Made by a program: the position numbers and the translations under genes
Shown: positions 39,486 to 48,056 of the stretch, piece after piece
Position numbering within the stretch: position 1 is the first letter of the stretch
Layout of the letters: each line of letters begins with the position of its first letter
Notes under the pieces: model-generated
Told to the model about the DNA's origin: nothing
The model's input: only the letters and a program-made list of their open reading frames with translations
Databases searched by the model: none
NCBI GenBank assembly: GCA_944328845.1
Contig: CALVHV010000002.1
Span: 1-60,219, forward strand
Origin: an uncultured Clostridia bacterium
GTDB lineage: Bacteria > Bacillota > Clostridia > Christensenellales > Borkfalkiaceae
DNA length: 60,219 nucleotides
Direction of reading: 5' to 3'

Positions 39486-39720
39486 GCGCCGCGCAGCGCG
39501 CGGCGCACCTTTTGCCGATTGCCGAAAAGCGCCGACTGCAAACGAGGAGAAGAAAAAAGGGGAGGACAGACAGGGAGAGGGACAGGCAAAGGGAGAGGTT
39601 TTTCCGCGCGGAGACCGATTTGACTGGGCGGACGGAAGGCGGTGCGGGGCGTGAAAAAGCCGCGCGGCGCTTTTTAAAAGGGGAAGAGCTTTAAAACTTA
39701 TGCGCGGGCGGCAAAGGGTG
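39486..39720. other. Intergenic region with palindrome and polypurine tract
   Basis: No gene is seen. It starts with GCGCCGCGC/GCGCGGCGC (39486-39506, 3-nt loop), directly after the terminator. From 39539 to 39598 the plus strand is almost all purine. A GC hairpin-like GCCGCGCGGCGC lies at 39658-39669. Confidence 0.5.
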
Positions 39721-39750
39721 GAATAAAAACAAAATTTTGCCTCATACTTT
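39720..39750 (+). promoter_or_regulatory. Sigma-G/F-like sporulation promoter of spoVT
   Basis: GAATA (39721-39725), 17 bp, CATACTTT (39743-39750). This matches the forespore sigma-G pattern well (GHATR and CATNHTA, last base differing). spoVT is a known sigma-G gene in Bacillus. No sigma-A promoter is visible. Confidence 0.55.
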
Positions 39751-39786
39751 TTTTGAAGCGCAAGAGCGCAGTTTTTGGAGGAAAGT

Positions 39787-40332
39787 ATGAAAGCTACGGG
39801 AATCGTAAGACGCATCGACGAACTGGGACGCGTGGTCATCCCCAAGGAGATCCGCCGCACCCTGCGCATCAAGGACGGCGACCCGCTGGAGATCTTTACC
39901 GACCGCGACGAGCTGATGCTGAAAAAGTATTCGCCCATCGCCACGCTGGAAAAGTTTTCGGAGGGCACGACCCGCTCCCTGAGCGATTTGAGCGGCTGCC
40001 TTGCGGTCATCTGCGACACGGACGAGATCCTCTACGCCTCGGGCGAGGGGAGAAAGGAGCTGGAGAGAAAACAGATCTCTTCCCGTCTCGAACAGGTGAT
40101 GAAGGAGCGGCGCAGTTACATTGCCAACCTCGCGGAAGGGGGAGACATCGTGCCCCTCGCCGAAGGCGCGGACATGAACATCACGGCGCAGATCATCGTG
40201 CCCATCGTGGCGGGAGGGGACTGCCTGGGCGCCGTCTCCCTGCTGTCGGCAGAGGAAGGCGCGCACATGGAGGCGGGCGCCGTCAAGCTGTGCAGGCTGA
40301 CGGCGGACATCCTCGCAAACCAGTTTATGTAA
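39787..40332 (+). CDS. spoVT: Stage V sporulation protein T
   Basis: 181 aa. The N-terminal AbrB-type swapped-hairpin DNA-binding domain is nearly canonical: MKATGIVRRIDELGRVVIPK and EIRRTLRIKDGDPLEIF. A C-terminal GAF domain follows (about 55-180). SpoVT tunes late forespore gene expression. The ATG at 39787 is chosen over an in-frame start 12 nt upstream because GGAGG sits 6 nt before it and the protein then begins as in other SpoVT. Followed by a terminator and the spoVB-like gene. Confidence 0.95.
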   Translation: MKATGIVRRIDELGRVVIPKEIRRTLRIKDGDPLEIFTDRDELMLKKYSPIATLEKFSEGTTRSLSDLSGCLAVICDTDEILYASGEGRKELERKQISSRLEQVMKERRSYIANLAEGGDIVPLAEGADMNITAQIIVPIVAGGDCLGAVSLLSAEEGAHMEAGAVKLCRLTADILANQFM

Positions 40333-40355
40333 AAAGGGGGGCTCTCCCCCTTTTT
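40331..40355 (+). terminator. Terminator after spoVT
   Basis: AAAAAGGGGG (40331-40340), GCTCT, CCCCCTTTTT (40346-40355). It begins within the stop codon. Confidence 0.85.
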
Positions 40356-40370
40356 ACATAGGGCGTACAT

Positions 40371-41909
40371 ATGAAACAGAACTTTTTAAAAGGCGCGGTC
40401 ATCGTCTCGGCAGGCGGGATCGCGGCAAAAATTTTGGGCGCGTTTTACCGCATCCCGCTCACGAACATCCTCGGGGGCGAGGGGATGGGGGTGTATCAGA
40501 TGGTGTATCCTCTCTATTGTCTCCTGCTCACCGTTTCGGCGACGGGCATTCCGTCGGGGCTGGCGCGCATCGTGTCCGCGGCGGAAAGCCGCGGGGATGC
40601 CGCCAAAAGCCGCGCGGTCCTCTTAAAGTCCCTGTTTCTCTTTGCGGGGATCGGGCTGTGCGGCAGTGCGCTGATGTTTTTGCTGGCACCCTTTCTCAGT
40701 GCCGCGCAGGGGGAGATCGCGGCTGTCTCCGCCTACCGCGCCCTGGCGCCGGGAGTGTTTTTTGTGTCCGTGCTATCCTGTTTCCGAGGCTGGTTCCAGG
40801 GGAAAAGCAACTTCCTGCCCACCGCCTTTTCCGAGATCTGCGAACAGGCGGTCAAGGTGGCGCTGGGCCTGTTTTTTGCGCGCCTGTATAGGGGCGAGCC
40901 GCTGCGCGCCGTCGTGTGGGCGTTGGCTTCTGTCTCACTGAGCGAGCTTGCCGCCTGCCTCCTGCTCGCCTTTCTGGCATGGGGTGAGAGGGCAAGGCGC
41001 CCCCTCTTTCGCGAGCGGGCACACCTTCTGCGCGCAAAGCAGCTGTTGCGCGTTACCGTGCCCGTCACGGTAGCGGCGGGGCTTCTGCCTCTCTCGAACC
41101 TGCTGGACAGCATCCTCATCGTGCGGCTGGTGGGCGCGTATTCTCCCGACGCCACCGCGCTCTACGGCCTGTATGCGGGCGCGGCGGCAACGCTCGTCAA
41201 TCTGCCCGTATCCGTGTGCTACGGCATCGCGGCGGCCATCATCCCCGCCGTGTCCGCCTGTCAGGCGCAGGGGTTGCAGGAAAAGGCGGAAGAACGCACC
41301 CTCTTTGCGTTCAAATGCACCCTCTTTTTGTCTCTGCCCGCGGCTGCGTTTTTGTTCGCCTTCCCTGCAGGGGTCACATCCTTCCTGTTTCCTTCGGTGG
41401 CGGGGCAGGAAGGGCAGACGCTTGCCTCTCTCGTGCGGGTGCTGTCGCTCACCGCCGTGCTGCTCTCCTGCGTGCAGACGCTCGCCGCCTGTCTGACGGG
41501 CAGGGGAAAGCCCAAGGCAGCCGCCCTTGCCATGACGGTGGCGGTGCTGTTTAAGCTTGTCGCCGAATCCGTCCTCCTCCGTTTCGAGCAAATTTCCGTT
41601 CTCGGCGCGGCTTATGCCGCAATCGGGTGTTATTTTGTTGCACTTGCCTTCGATTTGTTATATAGTATAAGGGAAACAAAAAATCGAATTGCGGCTCTTG
41701 GCTTGTTTTTCAAGTTTTCGGCGATGTCCGTCCTGTCTGTGCTGTGCGCGCTGGCGGCGGCGCGGGTGCACGTTCTGCTCGCGCTGGGGACGGCCGCCCT
41801 CGTCTATCTGGCGCTGTCCGTACTCTTGCGGGCGTTTTCGGCGCAGGAGCTGCAATGGTCCGGGAGGAAACATCATGCTCACCATCGTCGGGCTGGGCTG
41901 CAGCCCTGA
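40371..41909 (+). CDS. SpoVB/MurJ-type polysaccharide flippase
   Basis: 512 aa with about 14 transmembrane helices, MOP flippase superfamily. Typical SpoVB opening: FLKGAVIVSAGGIAAKILGA, FYRIPLTNILGGEGMGVYQM and VSATGIPSGLARIVS. These proteins move lipid-linked precursors across the membrane. The position after spoVT and before mazG matches Bacillus yabM, a SpoVB paralogue. The C-terminal 20 residues read through the start of mazG (34-nt overlap) and are His/Arg-rich. The ribosome-binding sequence is weak (TAGGGCG). Confidence 0.88.
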   Translation: MKQNFLKGAVIVSAGGIAAKILGAFYRIPLTNILGGEGMGVYQMVYPLYCLLLTVSATGIPSGLARIVSAAESRGDAAKSRAVLLKSLFLFAGIGLCGSALMFLLAPFLSAAQGEIAAVSAYRALAPGVFFVSVLSCFRGWFQGKSNFLPTAFSEICEQAVKVALGLFFARLYRGEPLRAVVWALASVSLSELAACLLLAFLAWGERARRPLFRERAHLLRAKQLLRVTVPVTVAAGLLPLSNLLDSILIVRLVGAYSPDATALYGLYAGAAATLVNLPVSVCYGIAAAIIPAVSACQAQGLQEKAEERTLFAFKCTLFLSLPAAAFLFAFPAGVTSFLFPSVAGQEGQTLASLVRVLSLTAVLLSCVQTLAACLTGRGKPKAAALAMTVAVLFKLVAESVLLRFEQISVLGAAYAAIGCYFVALAFDLLYSIRETKNRIAALGLFFKFSAMSVLSVLCALAAARVHVLLALGTAALVYLALSVLLRAFSAQELQWSGRKHHAHHRRAGLQP

Positions 41910-43284
41910 AGATCTGTCTCAAGGCGCAAAAGAAGCGCTTGTCGGCGGCGCAAAAGTTATCCTGCGCACGGGCGAAACGCCCGCCGCGCAGGCAATCATC
42001 AGATCGGGCGTGCCCTGCGCCACCCTCGATCACGTTTACGAACACTGCCGCAATTTCGATACTCTCAACAAAAAGCTCGCCGCCGCCGTGGCGGAGGAGG
42101 CAAAGGGGGGAGACGTCGTCTACTGCGTGGACGGCAGCGTGACGGAGGACGTCTCCGCGCAGCTGCTCCTGCGCAAAGAGAAGGGCGCGCGCGTCTTTGG
42201 CGGCGTGTCCAAGGCGGACGCAGCGTTTGCCGCGGCAAAGATCTCCGCTTGCGCCCGCACCGCGGTCTCCGCGTACAGGACGGACGGGGCGCGCCTTCGC
42301 CTGCCGCTGGCGGTGTACGACATCGACTGCGACCTCATCGCGGGCGACGTAAAACTGCGCCTGTGCGAACTGTTCGGCGACGAAGCGGACGCCTTTTTCG
42401 TGCGCGCGGGCAAGGCGGAAAAGATCAGGCTCTACGAGCTTGACCGCCAAAAAAAACACGACGGTTCCTGCGTTCTCGTGTTGGACGAGATCCCGCTTCT
42501 GAAAAAGACGCGTTTCGATTTTGACGACCTCGCGGACATCCTGCGCCTGTTGCGCGCGCCGGACGGCTGCCCGTGGGACCGCGCACAGACGCATGAGAGC
42601 ATCCGCAAAAACATGATCGAGGAGGCGTACGAACTGGTGGACGCCATCGACAGCAAGGACGACAACAAGATCGTCGAGGAGACGGGCGACGTGCTGATGC
42701 AGGGCGCGTTCCACGCGGTGCTGGGCGAGGAGCGGGGCGCGTTTACGGCGGACGACGTGCTTTCCGCCGTGTGCGAAAAGCTGATCTCCCGCCACTCGCA
42801 CATCTTCGGCAAGGACAAGGCGACGGACGAGCAGAGCGCCCTCTCCGTGTGGGATAAAAACAAACTGCTGGAAAAGGGGCAGAAGACGGGCGCGGATTCG
42901 GTGCGCGATGTGCCGCACAACCTTCCCGCGGCGATGCGTGCGCAGAAAGTGGCAAAGCGCGCCGCCAAGTTCGGGTACGATTTCAAAAACGCCTTCGAAG
43001 CGGCGGAAAAGGTCAAAGAGGAGCTGGAAGAGCTGCTTGCCGCCCTGCGCGAAGGGGATGCGGCGCATATCGGCGAGGAGGCGGGCGACCTGCTCTTTTC
43101 CGCCGTCAATGTGGGCAGGCTGGCGGGCGCCGACTGCGAAGAGGCGCTTTCCGAAAGCACCAAAAAGTTTGTCGATCGTTTCTGCCGCACGGAAGAACTC
43201 ATCCTCGCGGACGGCAAGAACATGCAGGGGATGAGCGCAGACGAGCTGTGGGCGTATTACGAAAGGGCAAAGCGCAATGGCTGA
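41875..43284 (+). CDS. mazG: Tetrapyrrole-methylase-like / MazG fusion (YabN type)
   Basis: 469 aa from the ATG at 41875, with GGGAGGAA 6 nt upstream. Residues 1-215 resemble a SAM-dependent tetrapyrrole methylase (MLTIVGLGCSPEDLSQGA). Residues 225-469 hold two MazG units; the first has CPWDRAQTHESI and EEAYE with EETGDV, the second KEELEELLA with EEAGDLLFS. The acidic residues bind Mg, and MazG hydrolyses NTPs to NMP and PPi. Same fusion as B. subtilis YabN. It overlaps dus by 8 nt. Confidence 0.93.
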   Translation: MLTIVGLGCSPEDLSQGAKEALVGGAKVILRTGETPAAQAIIRSGVPCATLDHVYEHCRNFDTLNKKLAAAVAEEAKGGDVVYCVDGSVTEDVSAQLLLRKEKGARVFGGVSKADAAFAAAKISACARTAVSAYRTDGARLRLPLAVYDIDCDLIAGDVKLRLCELFGDEADAFFVRAGKAEKIRLYELDRQKKHDGSCVLVLDEIPLLKKTRFDFDDLADILRLLRAPDGCPWDRAQTHESIRKNMIEEAYELVDAIDSKDDNKIVEETGDVLMQGAFHAVLGEERGAFTADDVLSAVCEKLISRHSHIFGKDKATDEQSALSVWDKNKLLEKGQKTGADSVRDVPHNLPAAMRAQKVAKRAAKFGYDFKNAFEAAEKVKEELEELLAALREGDAAHIGEEAGDLLFSAVNVGRLAGADCEEALSESTKKFVDRFCRTEELILADGKNMQGMSADELWAYYERAKRNG

Positions 43285-44227
43285 ACTCGGGCAGAAACTT
43301 ACTTTCGGAAAAGTGAGCGCGCCAAACAATCTGTTTTTGGCGCCGCTGGCGGGATACACCGATTTTGCCTTCCGCAAGCTCTGTTATTCTTTCGGTGCGG
43401 GGCTTTGCTTTACCGAGATGGTCAGCGCCAAGGGGCTTTTGTACAATAACGAGGCGACCCGCCTTCTGTTACATAAGTACGAGGGGGAAAAGGATACGCC
43501 TGCGCAGCTGTTCGGGTCCGATCCGGACATTTTGCGCGCCGCCTGCGAGAGCGAGGAACTTTCCTCCTTTGCGGCGGTCGATCTGAACATGGGCTGTCCC
43601 GTCCCCAAGGTGTTCAAAAACGGGGAAGGCAGCGCCCTTCTGGCGAACTTTCCGCTGGCGGAGCGCATCATTTCCGCCTGTAAAAAGAGCGGCAAGACGG
43701 TGAGCGTAAAATTCCGAATCGGGCTGGAACGCGGCAAGACGTTCGCCGCCGAATTCGCAAAGCTTTGCGAAGGGGCGGGGGCGGACCTGATCACGGTGCA
43801 CGGCAGGACGCGCGACATGTACTATGCGGGCGAGCCGGACTATGCGCAGATCGCGGCGGCAAAGAATTCTGTGCGCATCCCCGTCGTGGCAAACGGCGGC
43901 ATCTTTACCCGCGAGGACGCGCTCTCCATGCTGGAAAAGACGGGTGCGGACGGCGTGATGGTCGCGCGGGCGGCGATGTACGATCCGCACGTGTTTGCCG
44001 AACTGCTCGGCGGCGGAAAGGAATGGGACAAGGCGTCCGCCGTCCGCGCGCAGATCGCGGACATGCTGCCCGTGTACGGGGAAAAATTCACCCTCGTGCA
44101 GATGCGCAAGATGACCGCCTTTTACCTGCGCGGAACGCGCGGGTGCGCGCAGTATAAAAACAGGCTGTTTGCCTGCGCCTCCCTCGCCGAACTGGAAGAA
44201 CTTTTGTGTGAAATTTTTGAAAAGTGA
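43277..44227 (+). CDS. dus: tRNA-dihydrouridine synthase
   Basis: 316 aa, FMN TIM barrel. It reduces uridines in tRNA D-loops. Landmarks: APLAGYTDFAFRKLC, catalytic cysteine in NMGCPVPKV, VKFRIGLERG, TVHGRTRDMYYAG, PVVANGGIFT and VMVARAAMYDPH, in the normal Dus order. The C-terminal helical domain is complete. It overlaps mazG by 8 nt, so it belongs to the same transcript. The specific D position modified cannot be assigned; DusB-like by length. Confidence 0.94.
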   Translation: MAELGQKLTFGKVSAPNNLFLAPLAGYTDFAFRKLCYSFGAGLCFTEMVSAKGLLYNNEATRLLLHKYEGEKDTPAQLFGSDPDILRAACESEELSSFAAVDLNMGCPVPKVFKNGEGSALLANFPLAERIISACKKSGKTVSVKFRIGLERGKTFAAEFAKLCEGAGADLITVHGRTRDMYYAGEPDYAQIAAAKNSVRIPVVANGGIFTREDALSMLEKTGADGVMVARAAMYDPHVFAELLGGGKEWDKASAVRAQIADMLPVYGEKFTLVQMRKMTAFYLRGTRGCAQYKNRLFACASLAELEELLCEIFEK

Positions 44228-44268
44228 GGGCGCGGCACCCCTTTTGCGCCGTAAATTGCGCCTTTTGA

Positions 44269-44297
44269 TTGACAGACGGCGCGTTTAATGATAAACT
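44269..44297 (+). promoter_or_regulatory. Promoter of the acyltransferase gene, almost leaderless
   Basis: TTGACA (44269-44274), 17 bp, TAAACT (44292-44297). The predicted start at about 44304 leaves 2 nt before the ATG at 44306, which has no ribosome-binding site. Confidence 0.6.
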
Positions 44298-44305
44298 GAA
44301 ACGAG

Positions 44306-45271
44306 ATGAGCCGTTATTTTTCCGATGCAAAAAGTCCGGGCCGCGCCGGATATAAAGAGGGGGGCGCAGAGTATTGCGGCAGGGGAAAAGCCCGCTTCTG
44401 GGAGCTGGACTTCGTGCGCGGGCTGTGCGTCCTGCTGATGGTGTTCGACCACTGCATGTACTGTTTCTGGGACGTGCTTCCCGCCGTCAACCAGATGTTC
44501 GGCACAAGCTTCCTCGCCGATCTGGCGCCGCTTGCGACAAGATACTGGGTCAGTGCTTTCCGCAACAACGTGCGTCTGCTCGTTATCTCAGCGTTTTTTG
44601 TCATCTGCGGCATCAGCTGTACGCTGACGAGCGGCAATGTCCGCCGCTTTGTCCCCCTCGCCATCGTGGCGGGCGGCATCACGGCGGTGACGAGCATCCT
44701 CGACGAGATATTTTTGCCCGGCGCGCAGGTGCGCTTCGGCGTCATCCATATGCTCGCCGCGGGCATTCTCATGTATGCCATTTTAGACGAGGCGGCCGTA
44801 TGCATCGGCAGCCTGTTCGGCAGGGGCAGGCGCGCAGACGCCGCGAGGGAGGCTCTGCGTTACCTTCCCGGTGCGGTGGGGATCGTCTTCCTGCTGTGGC
44901 TCTTTTGCGGCGGGTTCGCCCGCTTTTCGCACGAGGGCGGATTTTGGGAAGTGGTAGGCACCTTTGCGCCTTCGGGCGCCACGGACGCGCAAAAGGACAT
45001 CTATTCCGTCTTTCTGTACGTAAAAAATTATCTCTTCAGCCAGGGGGATTATTTCCCCATCCTGCCGTGGTCGGCGCTCGTGCTGTCGGGCGGGATCCTC
45101 GGCAGACTCATCTACCATACTTCCGCCAAATACGCGTTCCGCCCGCTGGACGGGGCGTGGAACAAGGGCATGTGCACCATCGGCAGGCATGCCGCCGTCA
45201 TTTACGTCTCGCACATGATCGTCATCCCTCTCTATTTCGCACTGGGCGCTTACCTCACCTCACTGTTGTAA
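44306..45271 (+). CDS. HGSNAT-like (DUF1624) membrane acyltransferase
   Basis: 321 aa with about eight transmembrane helices. The first helix region RFWELDFVRGLCVLLMVFDH is the hallmark of the heparan-alpha-glucosaminide N-acetyltransferase catalytic family; the histidine is a conserved candidate catalytic residue. FGVIHMLAAGILMYA and a final helix with SHMIVIPLYFALGAY agree. It likely transfers acetyl or acyl groups to surface sugars; the substrate is unknown. The 29-residue N-terminal tail is polar. An acyl-CoA synthetase gene follows. Confidence 0.82.
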   Translation: MSRYFSDAKSPGRAGYKEGGAEYCGRGKARFWELDFVRGLCVLLMVFDHCMYCFWDVLPAVNQMFGTSFLADLAPLATRYWVSAFRNNVRLLVISAFFVICGISCTLTSGNVRRFVPLAIVAGGITAVTSILDEIFLPGAQVRFGVIHMLAAGILMYAILDEAAVCIGSLFGRGRRADAAREALRYLPGAVGIVFLLWLFCGGFARFSHEGGFWEVVGTFAPSGATDAQKDIYSVFLYVKNYLFSQGDYFPILPWSALVLSGGILGRLIYHTSAKYAFRPLDGAWNKGMCTIGRHAAVIYVSHMIVIPLYFALGAYLTSLL

Positions 45272-45322
45272 AAAGCAGGGGACGTATCCCGCTTTTTCGG
45301 ACAAGCTCCATAAGGAATCGAT

Positions 45323-46915
45323 ATGAAACAGTTACCCGAAAACTATTCTATGTACCGCGCTGTGCTGGAAAATATTTCCGATAGCCGCGTGCGCACCGCC
45401 ATTTCTTATTACGGGAAGAAATACACCTTCGAAAAGGTGCTCTTCTGGGTGGATCGCCTTGCGGACAACCTCGCCGCGGAATTTTCTTTGGGCAAGGGCA
45501 AGTGTGTGACGCTCTGCCTGCCCAATTCCCCCGCGGCGCTTCTCTTGTTTTACGCCGCCAACAAACTGGGTGCGGCGGTCAACCTCGTGCATCCCTTCCT
45601 CCCGCCCGAAAAGCTGAAAGAGAGCGTGCGCCGCACGGACAGCTGTCTTCTGCTCGTGTATGACCTCTACAAGTGCGGCAGTTTCGATTTCGGCGTTCCC
45701 ACGCTGGTCAGTGACAGTTCGTATTTTATGAGCGCGGCGGCAAGGGCGTACTACAAATGCACCAACAAGCGCACGGCGTTCGGGTACATTCCCTTTGAAA
45801 AATACCTTAAAAACCGCAGGCATCCCCGTGTCGGCGCCGCGGAGTGGGGCATCGACGAGCCCGCCGTCTACCTTGCCAGCGGCGGCACCACGGGCGATCC
45901 CAAGATCATCGTGCACAACAACCTCGTATTCAACAGGCTGTGCTCCAAAGCGGAAGAATTCCTCAGCGAGCCAATCGAAAATTACACGGCGCTGTACAAC
46001 GTTTTGCCCATCTTCCACGGGTTCGGCCTGTGCATCAACATGCATATGTGCATGCTGATGCGCCGCACCAACATCATGTGCATCAAATTCAATGCGAAGA
46101 TGAGCGCAAAACAGATCATCCGCGGCAAAGCGAATATCCTGACGGGCGTTCCCACCATGTTTTTGAAACTGCTGGGAGAAAAGACGTTTACGGAAGGGGA
46201 CCTCTCCCACATCAAAGACGTGTACGTCGGCGGGGACAGCGTCCCGCAGCCGCTCATCGACGATTTCAACGCCGCGCTCGCCAAAGGCGGGAGCAAGGCA
46301 AAGATGTACGTCGGCTACGGGCTGACGGAAACAGTCACCGTCTGCCTGGTCAACACCCTCGCGCACCACAGGGAAAACTCCATCGGGTACCCTCTTTCGG
46401 GTACGGCGGTGCGCATCGAAAAGGATGGGGAAGAGGTGCCTGTCGGAGAAGTGGGCGAGATCTTGCTGCGTTCCGATCAGTTTATGCTCGGCTATCTGCA
46501 CGAGCAGAGCGCGCCCTTCGTCACCATCGGCGGCGAAAGGTGGCTGAAAACGGGCGACTACGGCTATGTGGACGCGGACGGGTTCCTGTATTTTAAACAG
46601 CGTATCAAAAACATGATCAAAGTGAGCGGCGTGCCCGTGTATCCTTCGGAGATCGAAGAGGTGGCGGGCGGCGTGGCGGGCGTTTCCAAGGTGTGCGCCG
46701 TGGGTGTTCCCGACGACGTGAAGGGGCAGACGGTGCGATTGTTCGTCGAATGTGTGCAGGGTGCGGACAAAGCCGCCTGCGAACGGGAGATCTTGGAGGC
46801 GTGCCGCCGCAGGCTGATCGCCTACGCCGTGCCCAGGGAGATCGTCTTCGAGGACAGGCTCCCCGTCAGTCTCATCGGAAAGATCGACCGCAAAGTTCTG
46901 GAATCGAGAAAATAA
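45323..46915 (+). CDS. AMP-dependent acyl-CoA synthetase/ligase
   Basis: 530 aa, ANL superfamily. It activates a carboxylic acid through an acyl-AMP. The P-loop is YLASGGTTGDPKI, followed by VGYGLTETVTVCLV and LKTGDYGYVDADGFLYFKQR; the C-terminal catalytic lysine lies in SLIGKIDRKVLES. AAGGA precedes the ATG. It lies 51 nt after the acyltransferase and could be cotranscribed. Whether the product is a CoA thioester of a medium-chain or branched acid, or something loaded onto a carrier protein, cannot be read. Confidence 0.87.
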   Translation: MKQLPENYSMYRAVLENISDSRVRTAISYYGKKYTFEKVLFWVDRLADNLAAEFSLGKGKCVTLCLPNSPAALLLFYAANKLGAAVNLVHPFLPPEKLKESVRRTDSCLLLVYDLYKCGSFDFGVPTLVSDSSYFMSAAARAYYKCTNKRTAFGYIPFEKYLKNRRHPRVGAAEWGIDEPAVYLASGGTTGDPKIIVHNNLVFNRLCSKAEEFLSEPIENYTALYNVLPIFHGFGLCINMHMCMLMRRTNIMCIKFNAKMSAKQIIRGKANILTGVPTMFLKLLGEKTFTEGDLSHIKDVYVGGDSVPQPLIDDFNAALAKGGSKAKMYVGYGLTETVTVCLVNTLAHHRENSIGYPLSGTAVRIEKDGEEVPVGEVGEILLRSDQFMLGYLHEQSAPFVTIGGERWLKTGDYGYVDADGFLYFKQRIKNMIKVSGVPVYPSEIEEVAGGVAGVSKVCAVGVPDDVKGQTVRLFVECVQGADKAACEREILEACRRRLIAYAVPREIVFEDRLPVSLIGKIDRKVLESRK

Positions 46916-46945
46916 AGTTTTCCGCCCGACGGAAAGGGCGGAAAC

Positions 46946-46981
46946 AAAAAAGAAGTCCCGCAAAAGCGAGACTTCTTTTTT
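46946..46981. terminator. Bidirectional terminator
   Basis: AAAAAGAAGTC-CGC with GCG-GACTTCTTTTT, one internal mismatch and an AAAA loop. It lies between convergent genes. A second smaller stem, TTTCCGCCC/GGGCGGAAA, sits just before it. Confidence 0.82.
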
Positions 46982-47000
46982 GATGCGAGAAAGGCGGCGG

Positions 47001-48056
47001 TCAGAATACCTCGAAGAGCAGACTGAGCAGGATGCCGCCGACAAAAGAACCGAACAGGGAGAAGAGATCTTCTTTTTTCAGGCGGAAGGAGCGCCTGTAG
47101 ATGAAATAAGAGATCAGGCCTCCGATCAGGATCATGGCATAGTAGAGATAATAGAAGCTCTGTGTGCCCTCGACGGGGAAGATGGCGACGGTAAGCAGGA
47201 CGCAGAAGGGGATGAGGACTTTGTAGCCGAACACCGAAGAGGAAAACTGTCCCGCGTCTTCCGCTCTGTGTCTCTTTGCCGTATAAAACAGCCCGAAGCA
47301 GGCGGCGGCGCCCTCCAACCCTGCCAGTGTGAAGAGAAACCACGCATAAGGGATAGAAGAGGAATCGCCGCGGATCAGGGCGGAAAAATAACCGAAGACG
47401 GAGAAAGTCGGAGTGAGGGGGAAGAAGAGATACGATTTGCTGAGGATCCCGGAAACCGAAAGCCTTGCGCCAATCGTCAAAAAGGGCAGGACAGGGGCCA
47501 GGTTCCAGATCAGGAGGAAGAGGATGCCGTCCCTTACCGTATTTGCCCGCGTAAAGAGGAAAGAATTGACAAAGTACAGCAGCACGCCCACGCCGATCGA
47601 GGCAAAAAACAGAGGGACGTATTGCGAAAGTTCGAACACGTTTTCCGAACAGGCGATGACGGCAAATCCGAGCCAGTAGGAGAGGGTGTATGGGATCAAA
47701 ACCAGCGCCAGCCCGCTGAGGGTGCGCACCAGCATCAGCCTTGTCCGTGTGATGGGCAGGGAATACCACAGATCGACTGAGCGCTTTTTCATGCGGTAAG
47801 AGTACTGCATGACGGGCACGACGAAGCACAGGTCGAGGAGGATCGTGCAGACAAAATTTGTAAGGGGATTGCCTGCTGCTTCGTAGGGCACAAGCTCATC
47901 AGACTGTAAGCCTGCCGGGTCTGGCCACATATGGTAGCGCGTGATGATAAAGTCTGTGTTCAGCGCCGTCAGGATGTACAGAACACAGGCGATGGCGGTA
48001 AAGATGATGAGCGGCAGAAGAATACGCTTTGCTTCGTAGATCAGCTGTTTTTTCAT
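47001..48056 (-). CDS. ABC transporter permease
   Basis: 351 aa with about eight hydrophobic segments and no substrate-binding partner. It carries the typical MKKQLIYEAKRILLPLIIF start of a permease encoded beside a YtrB-like ATPase. It is third in the GntR-ATPase-permease transcript and overlaps the ATPase gene by 4 nt. Substrate unknown; such units often export peptides or lipids or respond to envelope stress. Confidence 0.8.
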   Translation of the reverse strand: MKKQLIYEAKRILLPLIIFTAIACVLYILTALNTDFIITRYHMWPDPAGLQSDELVPYEAAGNPLTNFVCTILLDLCFVVPVMQYSYRMKKRSVDLWYSLPITRTRLMLVRTLSGLALVLIPYTLSYWLGFAVIACSENVFELSQYVPLFFASIGVGVLLYFVNSFLFTRANTVRDGILFLLIWNLAPVLPFLTIGARLSVSGILSKSYLFFPLTPTFSVFGYFSALIRGDSSSIPYAWFLFTLAGLEGAAACFGLFYTAKRHRAEDAGQFSSSVFGYKVLIPFCVLLTVAIFPVEGTQSFYYLYYAMILIGGLISYFIYRRSFRLKKEDLFSLFGSFVGGILLSLLFEVF

